A stretch of 64,000 bases of DNA, from contig NZ_JABFAJ010000005.1 of the NCBI RefSeq assembly GCF_013085345.1, positions 1 to 64,000 on the forward strand, in the 5' to 3' direction. The stretch's first letter is position 1, and each line of letters begins with the position of its first letter. Below the pieces are notes generated by a model that had not been told where the DNA came from, ran no database searches, and was given only the letters and a program-made list of their open reading frames with translations. Below, piece by piece: positions 19,896-28,714 of this stretch. The translations under genes were made by a program, and so were the position numbers. This DNA is from Isoptericola sediminis (GTDB taxonomy: Bacteria; Actinomycetota; Actinomycetes; Actinomycetales; Cellulomonadaceae).

Positions 19896-21209
19896 TCATG
19901 ACGCCGGGACCACCCTGGTCAGTCCGGCGATGACCCGGTCGATCCAGTCGCCGCCGCGGGGCTCGTAGCAGTCCGAGAGCAGCTTGAGCACGAACTGCAT
20001 GACCACCGGTCGCGGCAGCCCGTACTTCACGCACGCCCGCATCACCGCGGGGTGCTCGATGAGCTGCACGAACCAGCGGCCCAGCGTGTAGTAGCCGCCC
20101 AGGTCGTCGCGCATCCGGTCGGTGTAGGTGGCCAGGGTGCGCTCGCGGGCGTCGTCGGTCAGCCGCGTGCGGGCCTGCGCGATCGCGTCGGCGGCGACGC
20201 GGCCGGCCTGCAGGGCGTAGGCGATGCCCTCGCCGTTGAACGGGCTGACCATCCCGGCGGCGTCGCCGACCAGGACGGTGCCGTCGCGGTACATCGGGCT
20301 GCGGTTGAACCCCATCGGCAGCGCGGCACCCCGGACGGGCCCGATCTGGTTCTCGGGGGTGAACCCCCACTCCGGCGGGGTGTTGGCGGTCCAGGCCTTC
20401 ATCATGGCCCGGTAGTCGTGCCCCTGGGCGGACTGGCGCGCGGGGGTGGAGCTCACGGAACCCAGCCCGACGTTCGCGGTGCCGTCGCCAAGGGCGAAGA
20501 TCCAGCCGTAGCCGGGCAGCAGGTTCGACGCGCCCGGGGTGCCGTCCCACAGCTCGAGGTGCGACTCCATGAAGCGGTCCGCGTGCCGGGGCGTGCCCTC
20601 GGTGCGGTAGTAGGTCCGCACCGCCGTCCCCATCGGCCGGTCGTCCCGCCGGGTCAGCCCGAGCGCGGTCGCGAACCGGGAGGAGACGCCGTCGGCCGCC
20701 ACCACGACCGGCGCCCGGTAGGTGCGGGGGGCGCCGTCGGCGCGTCCACGGGCGTCCAGCGGCTGGGCCTGCACCCCGACCACGCGGCCCGTGCGCTCGT
20801 CGGTCTCCGGGCCGGTGACCTTGGTGCGCTCGAGGAGCTTGGCGCCCGAGGCCTGCGCGTGCTGGACGAGGCCGTGGTCGAGCGTCATGCGGGAGCGGGC
20901 GAGCCCGTAACCCGGGTAGGTGGTCAGCTCCGGCCAGGCCAGCTCCCAGGAGCGGCCGCCCGCGACGACGCGCAGCCCCTCGTTGCGGATCCAGCCGTCC
21001 TCGGCGCGGGTGTCGACGCCCATGCGGGCGAGCTCGGCCACGGCGCGCGGCGTCAGGCCGTCACCGCAGATCTTGTCGCGCGGGAAGGCGGACTTCTCCA
21101 GGAGCAGCACGTCCAGGCCGGCGACGGCGCACCAGTGCGCGGCCGCGGCCCCGGCGGGACCTGCACCGACGACGATCACGTCCGCGTCGTCACGATCTAC
21201 CGCTCGCAC
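19896..21209 (-). CDS. menJ: Geranylgeranyl-reductase-family flavoprotein, probable menaquinone reductase
   Basis: A 437-residue FAD enzyme. The GAGPAG nucleotide motif is at residues 15-20, followed by KICGDGLTPRAVAEL (the family PxxYxW/CxxGL-like region) and VLVGDAAGMVSPFNGEGI (the GD flavin motif). In mycobacteria the homologue MenJ saturates one isoprene unit of the menaquinone side chain. The location beside nuo and the men genes supports the same role, but other geranylgeranyl reductases look alike. It starts with GTG at 21209 behind a good GGGAGGTGA ribosome site. A Rex/CRP-like palindrome lies 48 bases upstream of the start. Confidence 0.82.
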   Translation of the reverse strand: MRAVDRDDADVIVVGAGPAGAAAAHWCAVAGLDVLLLEKSAFPRDKICGDGLTPRAVAELARMGVDTRAEDGWIRNEGLRVVAGGRSWELAWPELTTYPGYGLARSRMTLDHGLVQHAQASGAKLLERTKVTGPETDERTGRVVGVQAQPLDARGRADGAPRTYRAPVVVAADGVSSRFATALGLTRRDDRPMGTAVRTYYRTEGTPRHADRFMESHLELWDGTPGASNLLPGYGWIFALGDGTANVGLGSVSSTPARQSAQGHDYRAMMKAWTANTPPEWGFTPENQIGPVRGAALPMGFNRSPMYRDGTVLVGDAAGMVSPFNGEGIAYALQAGRVAADAIAQARTRLTDDARERTLATYTDRMRDDLGGYYTLGRWFVQLIEHPAVMRACVKYGLPRPVVMQFVLKLLSDCYEPRGGDWIDRVIAGLTRVVPAS

Positions 21210-21256
21210 TGCTCACCTCCCGCCGCAGGAGACCTCGGCACCCTCGCCGAGGCCAC

Positions 21257-21274
21257 TTGTGAACCCGCTCACAA
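21257..21274. promoter_or_regulatory. Rex-like (or CRP/GlxR-like) operator upstream of menJ and nuo
   Basis: TTGTGAACCCGCTCACAA. The outer arms TTGTGA/TCACAA are perfect. It matches the Rex consensus TTGTGAA-N4-TTCACAA at 13 of 14 fixed positions, and it also matches the CRP/GlxR consensus TGTGA-N6-TCACA exactly. It lies between a plausible menJ -10 (21287-21292) and the gene, a position suited to repression. Rex is encoded at 39792-40496. Confidence 0.65.
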
Positions 21275-21286
21275 CGTTCTGCGTGC

Positions 21287-21292
21287 ACTCTA
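21287..21292 (-). promoter_or_regulatory. Possible -10 box of menJ
   Basis: TAGAGT on the minus strand, 77 bases before the menJ start. A weak -35 (TACACA) sits about 18 bases further upstream. Confidence 0.4.
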
Positions 21293-21464
21293 ACCACGTT
21301 CAGCGACCGATGTGTAGGAAGGCAACCCTTCGTTGACGCCGGGGCGGTCACGGGGTGGCCCGGGAGGGCGCCACGACGAGCAGGAACGGTGGCGGCACGA
21401 CGGGTCACGGCATACGGTCGTGAGCGCATCGCCCCGATCGTCCAGCCACAGGAGGCACCTGAAG

Positions 21465-21635
21465 ATGAAGGCCGTGACCGCACTCGCCGTCGGCGTCGCC
21501 GTGGGGTACTACCTCGGCACCGAGCAGGGCAGGGAGAAGCTCGAGCAGGCCAGGAAGCTGGCCGTCGACACCTGGAACGACCCCCGGGTGCAGGAGAAGG
21601 TCGCCGGAGCCCAGACGCGGGCCTCCGGCAACTGA
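21465..21635 (+). CDS. Small YtxH-like membrane-associated protein
   Basis: A 56-residue protein. The first 16 residues are hydrophobic (MKAVTALAVGVAVGYY), followed by LGTEQGREKLEQARKLA and a polar amphipathic stretch. The pattern of one short N-terminal membrane segment, then GY-x-LG-x-x-x-GR and a charged helix is that of YtxH-type and similar small stress-related proteins. The start is set by AGGAGG 9 bases before the ATG, and a TACGGT at 21413-21418 could be its -10. It is divergent from menJ. Function unknown. Confidence 0.75.
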   Translation: MKAVTALAVGVAVGYYLGTEQGREKLEQARKLAVDTWNDPRVQEKVAGAQTRASGN

Positions 21636-21665
21636 GCGACCCCCGGCCCGACCTCCCGGCGATCG

Positions 21666-22364
21666 TCAGTCGGCGGGTCGGGTCGCCCGGTGCAGGGCCA
21701 CGATGCCGCCGGTGAGGTTCCGGTAGGCCACGCGGCTCCACCCGGCCCCCAGCATCAGCCGGCCGAGCCCGTCCTGGTCCGGCCAGGCGCGGATCGACTC
21801 GGCCAGGTACTCGTACGACCCCTTGTCCCGCGTGACCGCCCCGGCCACCGCCGGCAGCGCCCGCATCAGGTACTCCAGGTAGACCTGACGGAACGGCGCC
21901 CACACGGGGTGCGAGAACTCGCAGATCACCACCCGACCGCCCGGGCGCGTCACCCGCAGCATCTCGCGCAGCGCGGCCGAGGTGTCCACGACGTTGCGCA
22001 GACCGAAGCTGATCGTCACGGCGTCGAAGGTCGCGTCCGCGAACGGCAGCCGCGTCGCGTCGCCCGCCACGAAGGGCAGGTCCGCCCGACGCTGCTTGCC
22101 GACCTGGAGCATCCCCATCGAGAAGTCGGACGGGACGACGACGGCACCGGCGTCCGCGAACGGCTCGCTCGAGGTCCCGGTCCCGGCGGCGAGATCGAGC
22201 ACCCGCTCCCCCGGGCCGGCCCCGACCGCGGCCACCGTCGCCCGCCGCCAGGAGCGGTCCTGGCCCAGGGAGACGATGTCGTTGGTGAGGTCGTAGCGCT
22301 CGGCGATCCCGTCGAACATCGAGGCGACCTCGACGGGCTTCTTCTCCAGGCTGGCGCGCGACAT
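21666..22364 (-). CDS. menG: Demethylmenaquinone methyltransferase
   Basis: A 232-residue class I SAM methyltransferase that performs the ring methylation step of menaquinone synthesis. SAM motif I is [10 protein letters not shown] (residues 55-64). The UbiE/MenG signatures [14 protein letters not shown] (near residue 16), SFGLRNV and [10 protein letters not shown] (C-terminus) are all present. The frame is open further upstream, but [10 protein letters not shown] at 22364 gives the family length. GACGAT six bases before this ATG resembles the leaderless promoters of the window. It is divergent from menF across 59 bases. Confidence 0.94.
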   Translation of the reverse strand: MSRASLEKKPVEVASMFDGIAERYDLTNDIVSLGQDRSWRRATVAAVGAGPGERVLDLAAGTGTSSEPFADAGAVVVPSDFSMGMLQVGKQRRADLPFVAGDATRLPFADATFDAVTISFGLRNVVDTSAALREMLRVTRPGGRVVICEFSHPVWAPFRQVYLEYLMRALPAVAGAVTRDKGSYEYLAESIRAWPDQDGLGRLMLGAGWSRVAYRNLTGGIVALHRATRPAD

Positions 22365-22409
22365 GGCCACATCGTCCCACGGCCGACGGTCGACGGTCCC
22401 CACGCGGCG

Positions 22410-22415
22410 TACCCT
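22410..22415 (+). promoter_or_regulatory. Leaderless-type -10 box for menF
   Basis: TACCCT followed by 8 bases and the ATG at 22424, with no Shine-Dalgarno. Confidence 0.5.
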
Positions 22416-22423
22416 GGACCCTG

Positions 22424-23794
22424 ATGTCCGCCACGCCCCACCCGGCGCCGGTCCCGCCGTCGGGCGCGTCCGCCGGCACCCCCGTCCCCGCACCCGAGCC
22501 GCCGCGGCTCGTGGTCCGCACCACGCGGCTGGACCCCCTGCCGGGCGAGCTCACCGCTCTGGTCGACCTGCTCCCGGACGAACGCCCGCTGACCTGGGTC
22601 CGCCGCGGTGACGGCATCGTCGGCTGGGGCGAGGCCCTGCGCCTGGACACCTACGGCCCGGGGCGCTTCGCCGACGCCGACGCCGCCTGGCGCGCCGCCC
22701 TCGCCCGCGCCGTCGTGCGCGACGAGGTCCGTCTGCCCGGCAGCGGCCCGGTGGCCTTCGGCACGTTCGCGTTCGACGACGGCGGGACCGGCGAGGCCTT
22801 CGACGGGTCCTCGCCGCAGGGGTCGCTCGTCGTGCCGCGGGTCGTCGTCGGGCGCCGGGGCGACGTGACGTGGATGACCACGATCGCCGTCGACGGGACG
22901 CTCGAGGCCCCCGGGGACGCCGGCCTGGCCGCCACGGCACGCACCCCGGTCCACGACCCCGGCCGGGTGACGCTCACCGACGGGGCGGTCGGCGCCCGCG
23001 ACTGGCCCGCGGTCGTGGCCGAGGGGGTCGCCCGCATCCAGGCCGGCGAGCTGGAGAAGGTCGTGCTGGCCCGCGACGTCGTCGCCACCACCGAACGTCC
23101 CGTGGACCCGCGCTGGCTGCTGCGCCGGCTGGCTGCGCGCTACGAGTCCTGCTGGACGTTCTCCGTGGCCGGGATGATCGGCGCCACCCCCGAGCTGCTG
23201 CTGCGCAGCGAGAAGGGTCTGGTCACCTCCCGCGTCCTGGCGGGCACCATCCGCCGCGAACCCGGGATGAGCGACGACGACGCGCTGCTGCACGCCGCGC
23301 ACCTGGCACGCTCGTCGAAGGACCTGGAGGAGCACGAGTTCGCCGTCGCCTCGGTCGCACGCTCGCTGGCGCCGTTCTGCTCGTCGATGAACGTCCCGGA
23401 CACGCCCTTCGTGCTGCACCTGCCGAACGTCATGCACCTCGCCTCCGACGTCACCGCGGTGCTGGACCCCGCCACCCGGTCGAGCTCGCTGTCGCTCGCC
23501 GCGGCGCTGCACCCCTCCGCAGCCGTGTGCGGCACGCCGACGGTGGCCGCACGTGACCTCATCCGCGAGATCGAGGGCATGGACCGGTCCCGGTACGCCG
23601 GGCCGGTCGGCTGGGTCGGCGCCGACGGCGACGGCGAGTGGGGCATCGCGCTGCGGTCCGCGGAGCTCGCCGACGACCCGCACCACCTCCGCCTGTTCGC
23701 CGGCTGCGGGATCGTCGCGGCCTCCGACCCGGAGGCGGAGCTCGCCGAGTCGGAGGCGAAGCTCGTCCCGATGCGCTGGGCCCTCGGCGTCTGA
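22424..23794 (+). CDS. menF: Isochorismate synthase
   Basis: A 456-residue chorismate-binding enzyme that converts chorismate to isochorismate, the first committed step to menaquinone. The catalytic C-terminal domain shows [41 protein letters not shown] and [18 protein letters not shown], the usual active-site blocks. The N-terminal ~150 residues are more divergent. An entC-type siderophore role is possible from sequence alone, but the men neighbourhood favours MenF. It ends opposite degP, with a strong bidirectional hairpin in between. Confidence 0.92.
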   Translation: MSATPHPAPVPPSGASAGTPVPAPEPPRLVVRTTRLDPLPGELTALVDLLPDERPLTWVRRGDGIVGWGEALRLDTYGPGRFADADAAWRAALARAVVRDEVRLPGSGPVAFGTFAFDDGGTGEAFDGSSPQGSLVVPRVVVGRRGDVTWMTTIAVDGTLEAPGDAGLAATARTPVHDPGRVTLTDGAVGARDWPAVVAEGVARIQAGELEKVVLARDVVATTERPVDPRWLLRRLAARYESCWTFSVAGMIGATPELLLRSEKGLVTSRVLAGTIRREPGMSDDDALLHAAHLARSSKDLEEHEFAVASVARSLAPFCSSMNVPDTPFVLHLPNVMHLASDVTAVLDPATRSSSLSLAAALHPSAAVCGTPTVAARDLIREIEGMDRSRYAGPVGWVGADGDGEWGIALRSAELADDPHHLRLFAGCGIVAASDPEAELAESEAKLVPMRWALGV

Positions 23795-23811
23795 GCGACG
23801 TCACGTCCGCA

Positions 23812-23859
23812 CGCGCGGAGCGGGTCCGGTCGACAGCTCGACCGGACCCGCTCCGCGCG
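23812..23859. terminator. Bidirectional terminator between menF and degP
   Basis: A perfect 22-bp inverted repeat (23812-23833 and 23838-23859) around the 4-base loop CAGC, placed between two convergent genes. It has no T-tract on either side, as is common in high-GC actinobacteria. Confidence 0.85.
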
Positions 23860-23889
23860 ACCGCACCGGTGTGACCGGGAGGGGACCGG

Positions 23890-25428
23890 TCAGTCGCCGA
23901 ACAGCTCGCGCAGCCAGTTCGGGATGTTGTCCGGCGCCGTCGGGTCGGACGACCCGCCCTGACCGTCCTGCTGCTGGTCCTGGTCCTGCTGCTGGTCCCG
24001 CTGCTGGTCCTGGTCCTGCTGCTGGCCCTGCTGCTGGTCCTGGCCGCCCTGGCCGGAGCCGACGGTCTCCTCGCGGACCGCGAAGGAGACGTCGACCGAG
24101 GCCGCCTGGCCGTCCCGCACGTAGGTGACGGACGCCGACTCCCCCGCGGTGCGCTCGCGCACGTAGGCGGTCAGCGACTCGGCACCGCTGACCGAGTCGT
24201 CGTCGATGGCGACGACGACGTCGCCCGCCTGCAGGCCGGCCTCCGCGGCGGGCGAACCGCCGACGACCTCGACGACCTCGGCACCCCGGCGCGTGACGCC
24301 GTCGGCGGTCGCCGTCGCGTCCCGCAGGGACACGCCCAGGAACGCGTGCTCGGCGGTGCCGTCCTCGACGAGCTGGTCGGAGACGTTCGTGGCCAGGTTC
24401 ACCGGGATCGCGAACCCGAGCCCGATCGACCCGGAGGCGCCGCCCGCCCCGCCGGACATCGTCGCGATGGACGAGGTGATCCCGACGACCCGGCCCTGCG
24501 CGTCGAACAGCGGTCCGCCGGAGTTGCCGGGGTTCACGGCCGCGTCGATCTGGATCGCGTTGGTCACCACGACGTCGCCGCCGTCCCTGCCGGAGGCCGC
24601 CACGGGGCGGTCCAGCGCCGAGACGATGCCGGTGGTCGCCGTGTTGGCCAGGCCGAGCGGGTTGCCGACGGCCAGGACGGAGTCGCCGACCTGGACGGCG
24701 TCCGAGTCGCCGAACGTCGCGGGCTGCAGGTCGTCCGGCGGGTCGGCCAGCTGGACCACGGCGAGGTCGGTGGTGGGGTCGGTGCCCACGATCGTGGCCT
24801 CGTACAGGCGCCCGTCCGACAGGGTGACCTGGACGGTGCCGTCCGCGGCGCCGGCGACCACGTGGTTGTTGGTCAGGACATGCCCGGCCTCGTCGACGAC
24901 GACACCCGACCCCTCGGACCCTCCGGACTGGCTGCTCACCTGGATCGCCACGACGGACGGCGCGACGGCCGAGGTGACGGCCTGCCAGTCCGGGTTCTCG
25001 CTGGTCGAGCTGGCCACGGGGGCCGCCTGCGAGGTCGTGGACGCGCCCACCTCGGCGAGCGAGGACTCGCTCGTGCCGTCGTCGAGCAGGGACACCGCGC
25101 CGACCGTCGCCACGCTCGCGAGCACGGCGGCGCCGGCGGCCGCGGCGACGACCGGCACCCACGGGGTGCGACGCCGCTCGGCGCCCGCCGCCGGCGGGTA
25201 CGTCGGCGCGCCCCCGGACCACCCGGTCTGGTGGGACGCGCCGTAGGCCGGGCCGGGCTGGTACGACGGCGCTGCGCCGACGGGCTGCGGCGCGGCCGAC
25301 CGGTCGGGTGCCGGAGCCTGCGTCGCGGCGCCCTCGTGGCGTGCGGCCGGCAGCGGGTGCGTCGGCTGCTCGACGGGGTGCTCCTGGCCCGACGGCTGCT
25401 GCGGTGCGGGGGTGTGCTCGGTGCTCAT
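23890..25428 (-). CDS. DegP/HtrA-type serine protease with PDZ domain
   Basis: A 512-residue membrane-anchored quality-control protease acting outside the membrane. Residues 1-89 are a Pro/Gln-rich cytoplasmic tail, about 91-114 is the single membrane segment, 150-345 is the trypsin-like domain with triad H189 (TNNHVVAG), D221 (TTDLAV) and S303 (GNSGGP), and about 360-450 is the PDZ domain. The C-terminus has a Gln/Asp-rich linker (about 461-490) ending in a tail with NWLRELFGD. The ATG at 25428 is preceded by GAGGAGGGC. Upstream are a TTGACA (25503-25508) and two CCAAGGCT direct repeats, but no clear -10. It may follow menD on the same strand. Confidence 0.93.
   Translation of the reverse strand: MSTEHTPAPQQPSGQEHPVEQPTHPLPAARHEGAATQAPAPDRSAAPQPVGAAPSYQPGPAYGASHQTGWSGGAPTYPPAAGAERRRTPWVPVVAAAAGAAVLASVATVGAVSLLDDGTSESSLAEVGASTTSQAAPVASSTSENPDWQAVTSAVAPSVVAIQVSSQSGGSEGSGVVVDEAGHVLTNNHVVAGAADGTVQVTLSDGRLYEATIVGTDPTTDLAVVQLADPPDDLQPATFGDSDAVQVGDSVLAVGNPLGLANTATTGIVSALDRPVAASGRDGGDVVVTNAIQIDAAVNPGNSGGPLFDAQGRVVGITSSIATMSGGAGGASGSIGLGFAIPVNLATNVSDQLVEDGTAEHAFLGVSLRDATATADGVTRRGAEVVEVVGGSPAAEAGLQAGDVVVAIDDDSVSGAESLTAYVRERTAGESASVTYVRDGQAASVDVSFAVREETVGSGQGGQDQQQGQQQDQDQQRDQQQDQDQQQDGQGGSSDPTAPDNIPNWLRELFGD
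23967..24050. repeat. Imperfect Gln/Asp codon repeat inside the protease gene
   Basis: Repeated CTGCTGCTGGTCCTGGTC-type units on the plus strand encode the Gln/Asp-rich C-terminal linker of the DegP-like protease. The length of this tract is likely to vary between strains. Confidence 0.75.
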
Positions 25429-25548
25429 GTGCCCTCCTCGATGTCTGCCCCTACACCACACCATCAGCCTTGGCCGAGCCTTGGGCGGACCTGAGAGTTT
25501 CCTGTCAACCGCCGTCCCCTCGTGCCGAGGACACCCGTCGTCCCCTGG

Positions 25549-27369
25549 TCAGCGCGTGGCGGACCGGACGGCCGTCGCGATCCGGGCGGCGAGATCCCGG
25601 GACTCCGCGAGCCGGTCGGCCCGCGGCACGCGCACCTCCACCACGCTCACCCCGGCCGGCGGCCGCGCGAGCGCGCCGGTCAGGGAGGTCAGGTCGTCGA
25701 CCCGCCGGTGCGCCACGCCGTACCCGGCGCACAGCGCGGCCAGGTCCGCACCGTGCGACGTGCCGAAGACCCGCTCGAAGGTCGCGGCAGCATCCGGACC
25801 CTCCTGGGCCAGGGCCCCGTGCTCGAGCGTGGCGAAGATCGACCCGCCGTCGTCGTTCACGACAACGACCTGCAGGTCGGCACGGTCCTCCGCGGGGCCG
25901 CGCAGCAGCCCGTTGAGGTCGTGCAGGAAGGTCAGGTCGCCCACGAGGGCCCGGGTGCGCACCCCCCGGCGGCCGGCGGCCAGGGCCACTCCCGAGGCCG
26001 TCGCGACGGTCCCGTCGATACCGGCCAGCCCGCGGTTCGCCAGGATCCGGGACGGCGGGGCGTCCGGCGCCGCGTCGAGACCGAGGACGAGGTCGACGTC
26101 CCGCACCGGGTTGGAGGCGCCCACGACCAGCACGTCACCGGCCCCGGTCGCGGCGACCACGGCCCGCGCCACCACCAGGGCCGCGTGCGGGGCCGTCACG
26201 AGGTCGGCGTCGACGGCGTCGGTCCGGGTGACGGCGTCGACCTCGGCCGCGGCCGCGCGGCTCGCCGCCTGCCAGCGTGCGGCGAACGTCCCGCCGTCGG
26301 CGGGCTCGCCGGGCGCGAACCAGCGGTCGGCGAGGCGGTCGACGACCCGCGCGGCGTGCCGGGCCGGGTCCGGCCACGGCCCGCCCCCCGGCGCGACCAC
26401 GGTGACGTGCACGTCGGGGCGGGCGAGCAGGCGCTGCACGGGGCGAGACAGCGTGGGCCGGCCCAGGACGACGACGTGCTCCACGTCGTCGGCGAGCCCG
26501 TCGGCGCCGAGCACCGACCGGTACGCGGCCACGGCCCGCGGGCCGCCGCCGGCGCCGGAGGTCGGCTCGGCGAGCAGGGGCCAGGCGCGGGCCTCGGCGA
26601 GCCGGCGCGCGTCCGGACCGGCACCGTCCCCCGCCACGACGAGGGTGCGGGTCGGGTCGCCCGGCAGCGCCGGGTCGGCCCCCGGCCCCGCCGCCGGCGG
26701 CACGACCTCGACACCCCGGCCGGGCTGCGCGGGCGCGGTGGCCGCGTCGTCGTCCGCGCCACCGACGGGGTGCAGCGGGTCCCGGAAGGCGAGGTTGAGC
26801 TGGACCGGGCCGGGGTGCCGGTCGCGCAGACCCCGGGCGGCGGCCACCGCCCGCCGGGCGGCGGACAGCAGGTCGCGCACCTCGCCGTCCCGTCCGTCGG
26901 GCGCGGGCACGTCGAGGGTGTACCGGACGGCGGTGCCGAAGAGCCCGACCTGGTCGGTGGTCTGGGAGGCGCCGGTGCCACGCAGCTCGTGCGGCCGGTC
27001 GGCCGTCAGGACGACGAGCGGCACACCGCTGTGCGAGGCCTCCAGGACGGCGGGGTGCAGGTTCGCCACCGCGGTGCCCGAGGTGGTCACCACGGCGACC
27101 GGGGCCGGTACCGCTGCCTCCTCGGCACCGGCCGCCGACCCCCGGGAGAGTCCGAGCGCGAGGAAGCCCGCCGAGCGTTCGTCGATGCGCACGTGCAGCC
27201 GGACCAGGCCGACGGCGTCCGCCTCGGCCAGCGCGTAGGCCAGCGGGGCGGACCGTGACCCGGGTGCCAGCACGACGTCGTGCACACCCTGCGCGGCCAG
27301 GTCCGCGACCAGCGCGCGGGCTGCCGTGACCGCGGGGGCGGCCGTGCCGCCGTCGGGCGCGGGGCTCAC
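25549..27369 (-). CDS. menD: 2-succinyl-5-enolpyruvyl-6-hydroxy-3-cyclohexene-1-carboxylate synthase
   Basis: A 606-residue thiamine-diphosphate enzyme that joins isochorismate and 2-oxoglutarate. N-terminal VHDVVLAPGSRSAPLAYAL and VVTTSGTAVANLHPAVLEAS (the ThDP-activating region with following Asp/Glu), TADRPHELRGTGASQT, and the C-terminal cofactor site ALVGDLTFLHDLNGL identify MenD. The middle domain is degenerate and Ala-rich, as usual. The GTG start at 27369 overlaps the menC stop by four bases (GTGA), so menC and menD are translationally coupled. Confidence 0.95.
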   Translation of the reverse strand: MSPAPDGGTAAPAVTAARALVADLAAQGVHDVVLAPGSRSAPLAYALAEADAVGLVRLHVRIDERSAGFLALGLSRGSAAGAEEAAVPAPVAVVTTSGTAVANLHPAVLEASHSGVPLVVLTADRPHELRGTGASQTTDQVGLFGTAVRYTLDVPAPDGRDGEVRDLLSAARRAVAAARGLRDRHPGPVQLNLAFRDPLHPVGGADDDAATAPAQPGRGVEVVPPAAGPGADPALPGDPTRTLVVAGDGAGPDARRLAEARAWPLLAEPTSGAGGGPRAVAAYRSVLGADGLADDVEHVVVLGRPTLSRPVQRLLARPDVHVTVVAPGGGPWPDPARHAARVVDRLADRWFAPGEPADGGTFAARWQAASRAAAAEVDAVTRTDAVDADLVTAPHAALVVARAVVAATGAGDVLVVGASNPVRDVDLVLGLDAAPDAPPSRILANRGLAGIDGTVATASGVALAAGRRGVRTRALVGDLTFLHDLNGLLRGPAEDRADLQVVVVNDDGGSIFATLEHGALAQEGPDAAATFERVFGTSHGADLAALCAGYGVAHRRVDDLTSLTGALARPPAGVSVVEVRVPRADRLAESRDLAARIATAVRSATR

Positions 27370-28382
27370 GCGTCGGCCCCGTCGAGGAGCGCGGCGAGCC
27401 GGTCGTGCCGGTCGAGCCAGCGCTGCTCCAGCTCCGGCGGGGCGGCGACGGCGGCGAGCGCCCCCGCGTCCGGGGCGACCCGGCGCACCGGCAGCGCCCC
27501 GTCCACCGGGCGCAGCGGTTCGTCGGTGACGTCCCGCGTGAGCAGCTGGGAGGTGGCCAGCCCGCAGGCGTGGGGCAGCTCGGGCAGGGCGGCCGCGAGC
27601 GCCACCCCGGCCGCCAGCCCGACCGACGACTCCAGGGCCGAGGAGACCACGACCGGCAGGCCGACCTGCTCGGCCAGGTCGAGACAGGCCCGCACCCCGC
27701 CGAGCGGCTGGACCTTGAGCACGACGACGTCGGCGGCCTCGGCGCGCACCACCCGCAGGGGGTCCTCGGCGCGCCGGATCGACTCGTCGGCCGCGACCGG
27801 CACGTCGACGGCACGGCGCACGGCCGCCAGCTCCTCCACCGTCGCGCAGGGCTGCTCGACGTACTCCAGCCCCCCGGCGGCGCGGTCCAGCAACGGGATG
27901 CGGCGGCGGGCCGCGTCGACGTCCCAGGTGCCGTTGACGTCGACGCGGATCCGGCCGACGGCCGGTCCGTGCAGCGTGTCGAGCACGGCCCGGACCGCCT
28001 CGACCCGGCGGAGCTCGGCCTCGACGGGCTCGACCGAGCCGTCGGGGAGCCGCTGTCCCACCTTGACCTTCGCCGTCCGGCAGCCGCCGGAGGCCAGGAC
28101 GATCTCCCGGGCGCGTTCGGGGTCGACGGCGGGCACCGTCACGTTGACCGGGACGGCGTCACGCACGGGTGGCGGGAAGTCGAGGTCCGCCGCCTCGCGC
28201 GCCGCACGCAGCCAGGTGGCCGACTCGGCGTCGTCGTACTCCCAGAAGGGGCTCAGCTCGCCCCATCCGGCCTCGCCGGCCAGGAGCAGACCGTCCCGGC
28301 TGGTCAGTCCCCGGAACGGGGTGCGCAGCGGAGCGGACCAGACGTAGCGGCGCCGGGGCGTCGCGGGCAGGGAGACGGGCAC
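27366..28382 (-). CDS. menC: o-Succinylbenzoate synthase
   Basis: A 338-residue enolase-superfamily dehydratase in menaquinone synthesis. The catalytic base region is AKVKVG (K near residue 122). Metal ligands are visible in RIRVDVNGTWD, EYVEQPC and VAADESI, and the second Lys lies in VVLKVQPLGG. It starts with GTG at 28382, exactly six bases after a TACCCT box, and is the first gene of the menC-menD pair. No menH is adjacent. Confidence 0.94.
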   Translation of the reverse strand: MPVSLPATPRRRYVWSAPLRTPFRGLTSRDGLLLAGEAGWGELSPFWEYDDAESATWLRAAREAADLDFPPPVRDAVPVNVTVPAVDPERAREIVLASGGCRTAKVKVGQRLPDGSVEPVEAELRRVEAVRAVLDTLHGPAVGRIRVDVNGTWDVDAARRRIPLLDRAAGGLEYVEQPCATVEELAAVRRAVDVPVAADESIRRAEDPLRVVRAEAADVVVLKVQPLGGVRACLDLAEQVGLPVVVSSALESSVGLAAGVALAAALPELPHACGLATSQLLTRDVTDEPLRPVDGALPVRRVAPDAGALAAVAAPPELEQRWLDRHDRLAALLDGADA

Positions 28383-28388
28383 GTCCTC

Positions 28389-28394
28389 AGGGTA
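28389..28394 (-). promoter_or_regulatory. Leaderless-type -10 box for menC-menD
   Basis: TACCCT on the minus strand, then GAGGAC, then the GTG start of menC. Confidence 0.6.
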
Positions 28395-28439
28395 GGAGGT
28401 CGTCCGCGGCTCGGCAGCACGCGGGCCGACCGGGCACCG

Positions 28440-28622
28440 TCAGTCGGTGAACTCCTCCGGCGGCATGTGCCGCAGGATGCCGGGAGTGCCGACCGTGGCG
28501 ACGGGCACGCTCTGGGTGGTGACGGTGGCGCGCCGGACCTCGGCCGCGTCGTAGGCGATCAGCTCGTCCACGACCTCGTCCGGGTCGGCGACCTCGGCGC
28601 TGTGGGATCGCGTCTTGTCCAT
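28440..28622 (-). CDS. Small acidic protein of unknown function
   Basis: A 60-residue protein starting MDKTRSHSAE with no membrane segment. The N-terminal half is acidic (DPDEVVDELIAYDAAEV) and the end is HMPPEEFTD. I do not recognise a family. The start at 28622 is chosen because GGGGGC lies directly upstream. A longer form from 28673 (77 residues) would run through the palindrome at 28633-28650. It is divergent from menB and just upstream of menC on the same strand. Compositional bias alone cannot confirm that it is translated. Confidence 0.5.
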   Translation of the reverse strand: MDKTRSHSAEVADPDEVVDELIAYDAAEVRRATVTTQSVPVATVGTPGILRHMPPEEFTD

Positions 28623-28632
28623 GCCCCCATGG

Positions 28633-28650
28633 TGCAACTGCAGTTGTGCA
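28633..28650. promoter_or_regulatory. Palindrome in the menB / small-protein divergent region
   Basis: TGCAACTGCAGTTGTGCA contains the perfect 12-bp palindrome CAACTGCAGTTG (28635-28646). It lies 11 bases before the small-protein start and 65 before menB. An operator is possible. No known motif is matched. Confidence 0.35.
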
Positions 28651-28702
28651 GATTCCACGGATGACGCGCACATCTCGCGTGATCGGCGTGTCGAGCCGCG
28701 AC

Positions 28703-28708
28703 TACCCT
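28703..28708 (+). promoter_or_regulatory. Leaderless-type -10 box for menB
   Basis: TACCCT, then GAGGCC, then the GTG start at 28715. Confidence 0.6.
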
Positions 28709-28714
28709 GAGGCC

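Noticed and set aside
25429-25548. ECF sigma factor (SigE-type) promoter before the DegP-like gene
   Set aside because: GGAAAC is present, but no matching -10 lies at the expected spacing; only a TTGACA and two CCAAGGCT repeats are clear.
28646-28714. menB start at the upstream ATG (28646)
   Set aside because: The extra 23 residues overlap the palindrome and the probable promoter; the GTG at 28715 follows TACCCT by six bases and fits the family N-terminus.
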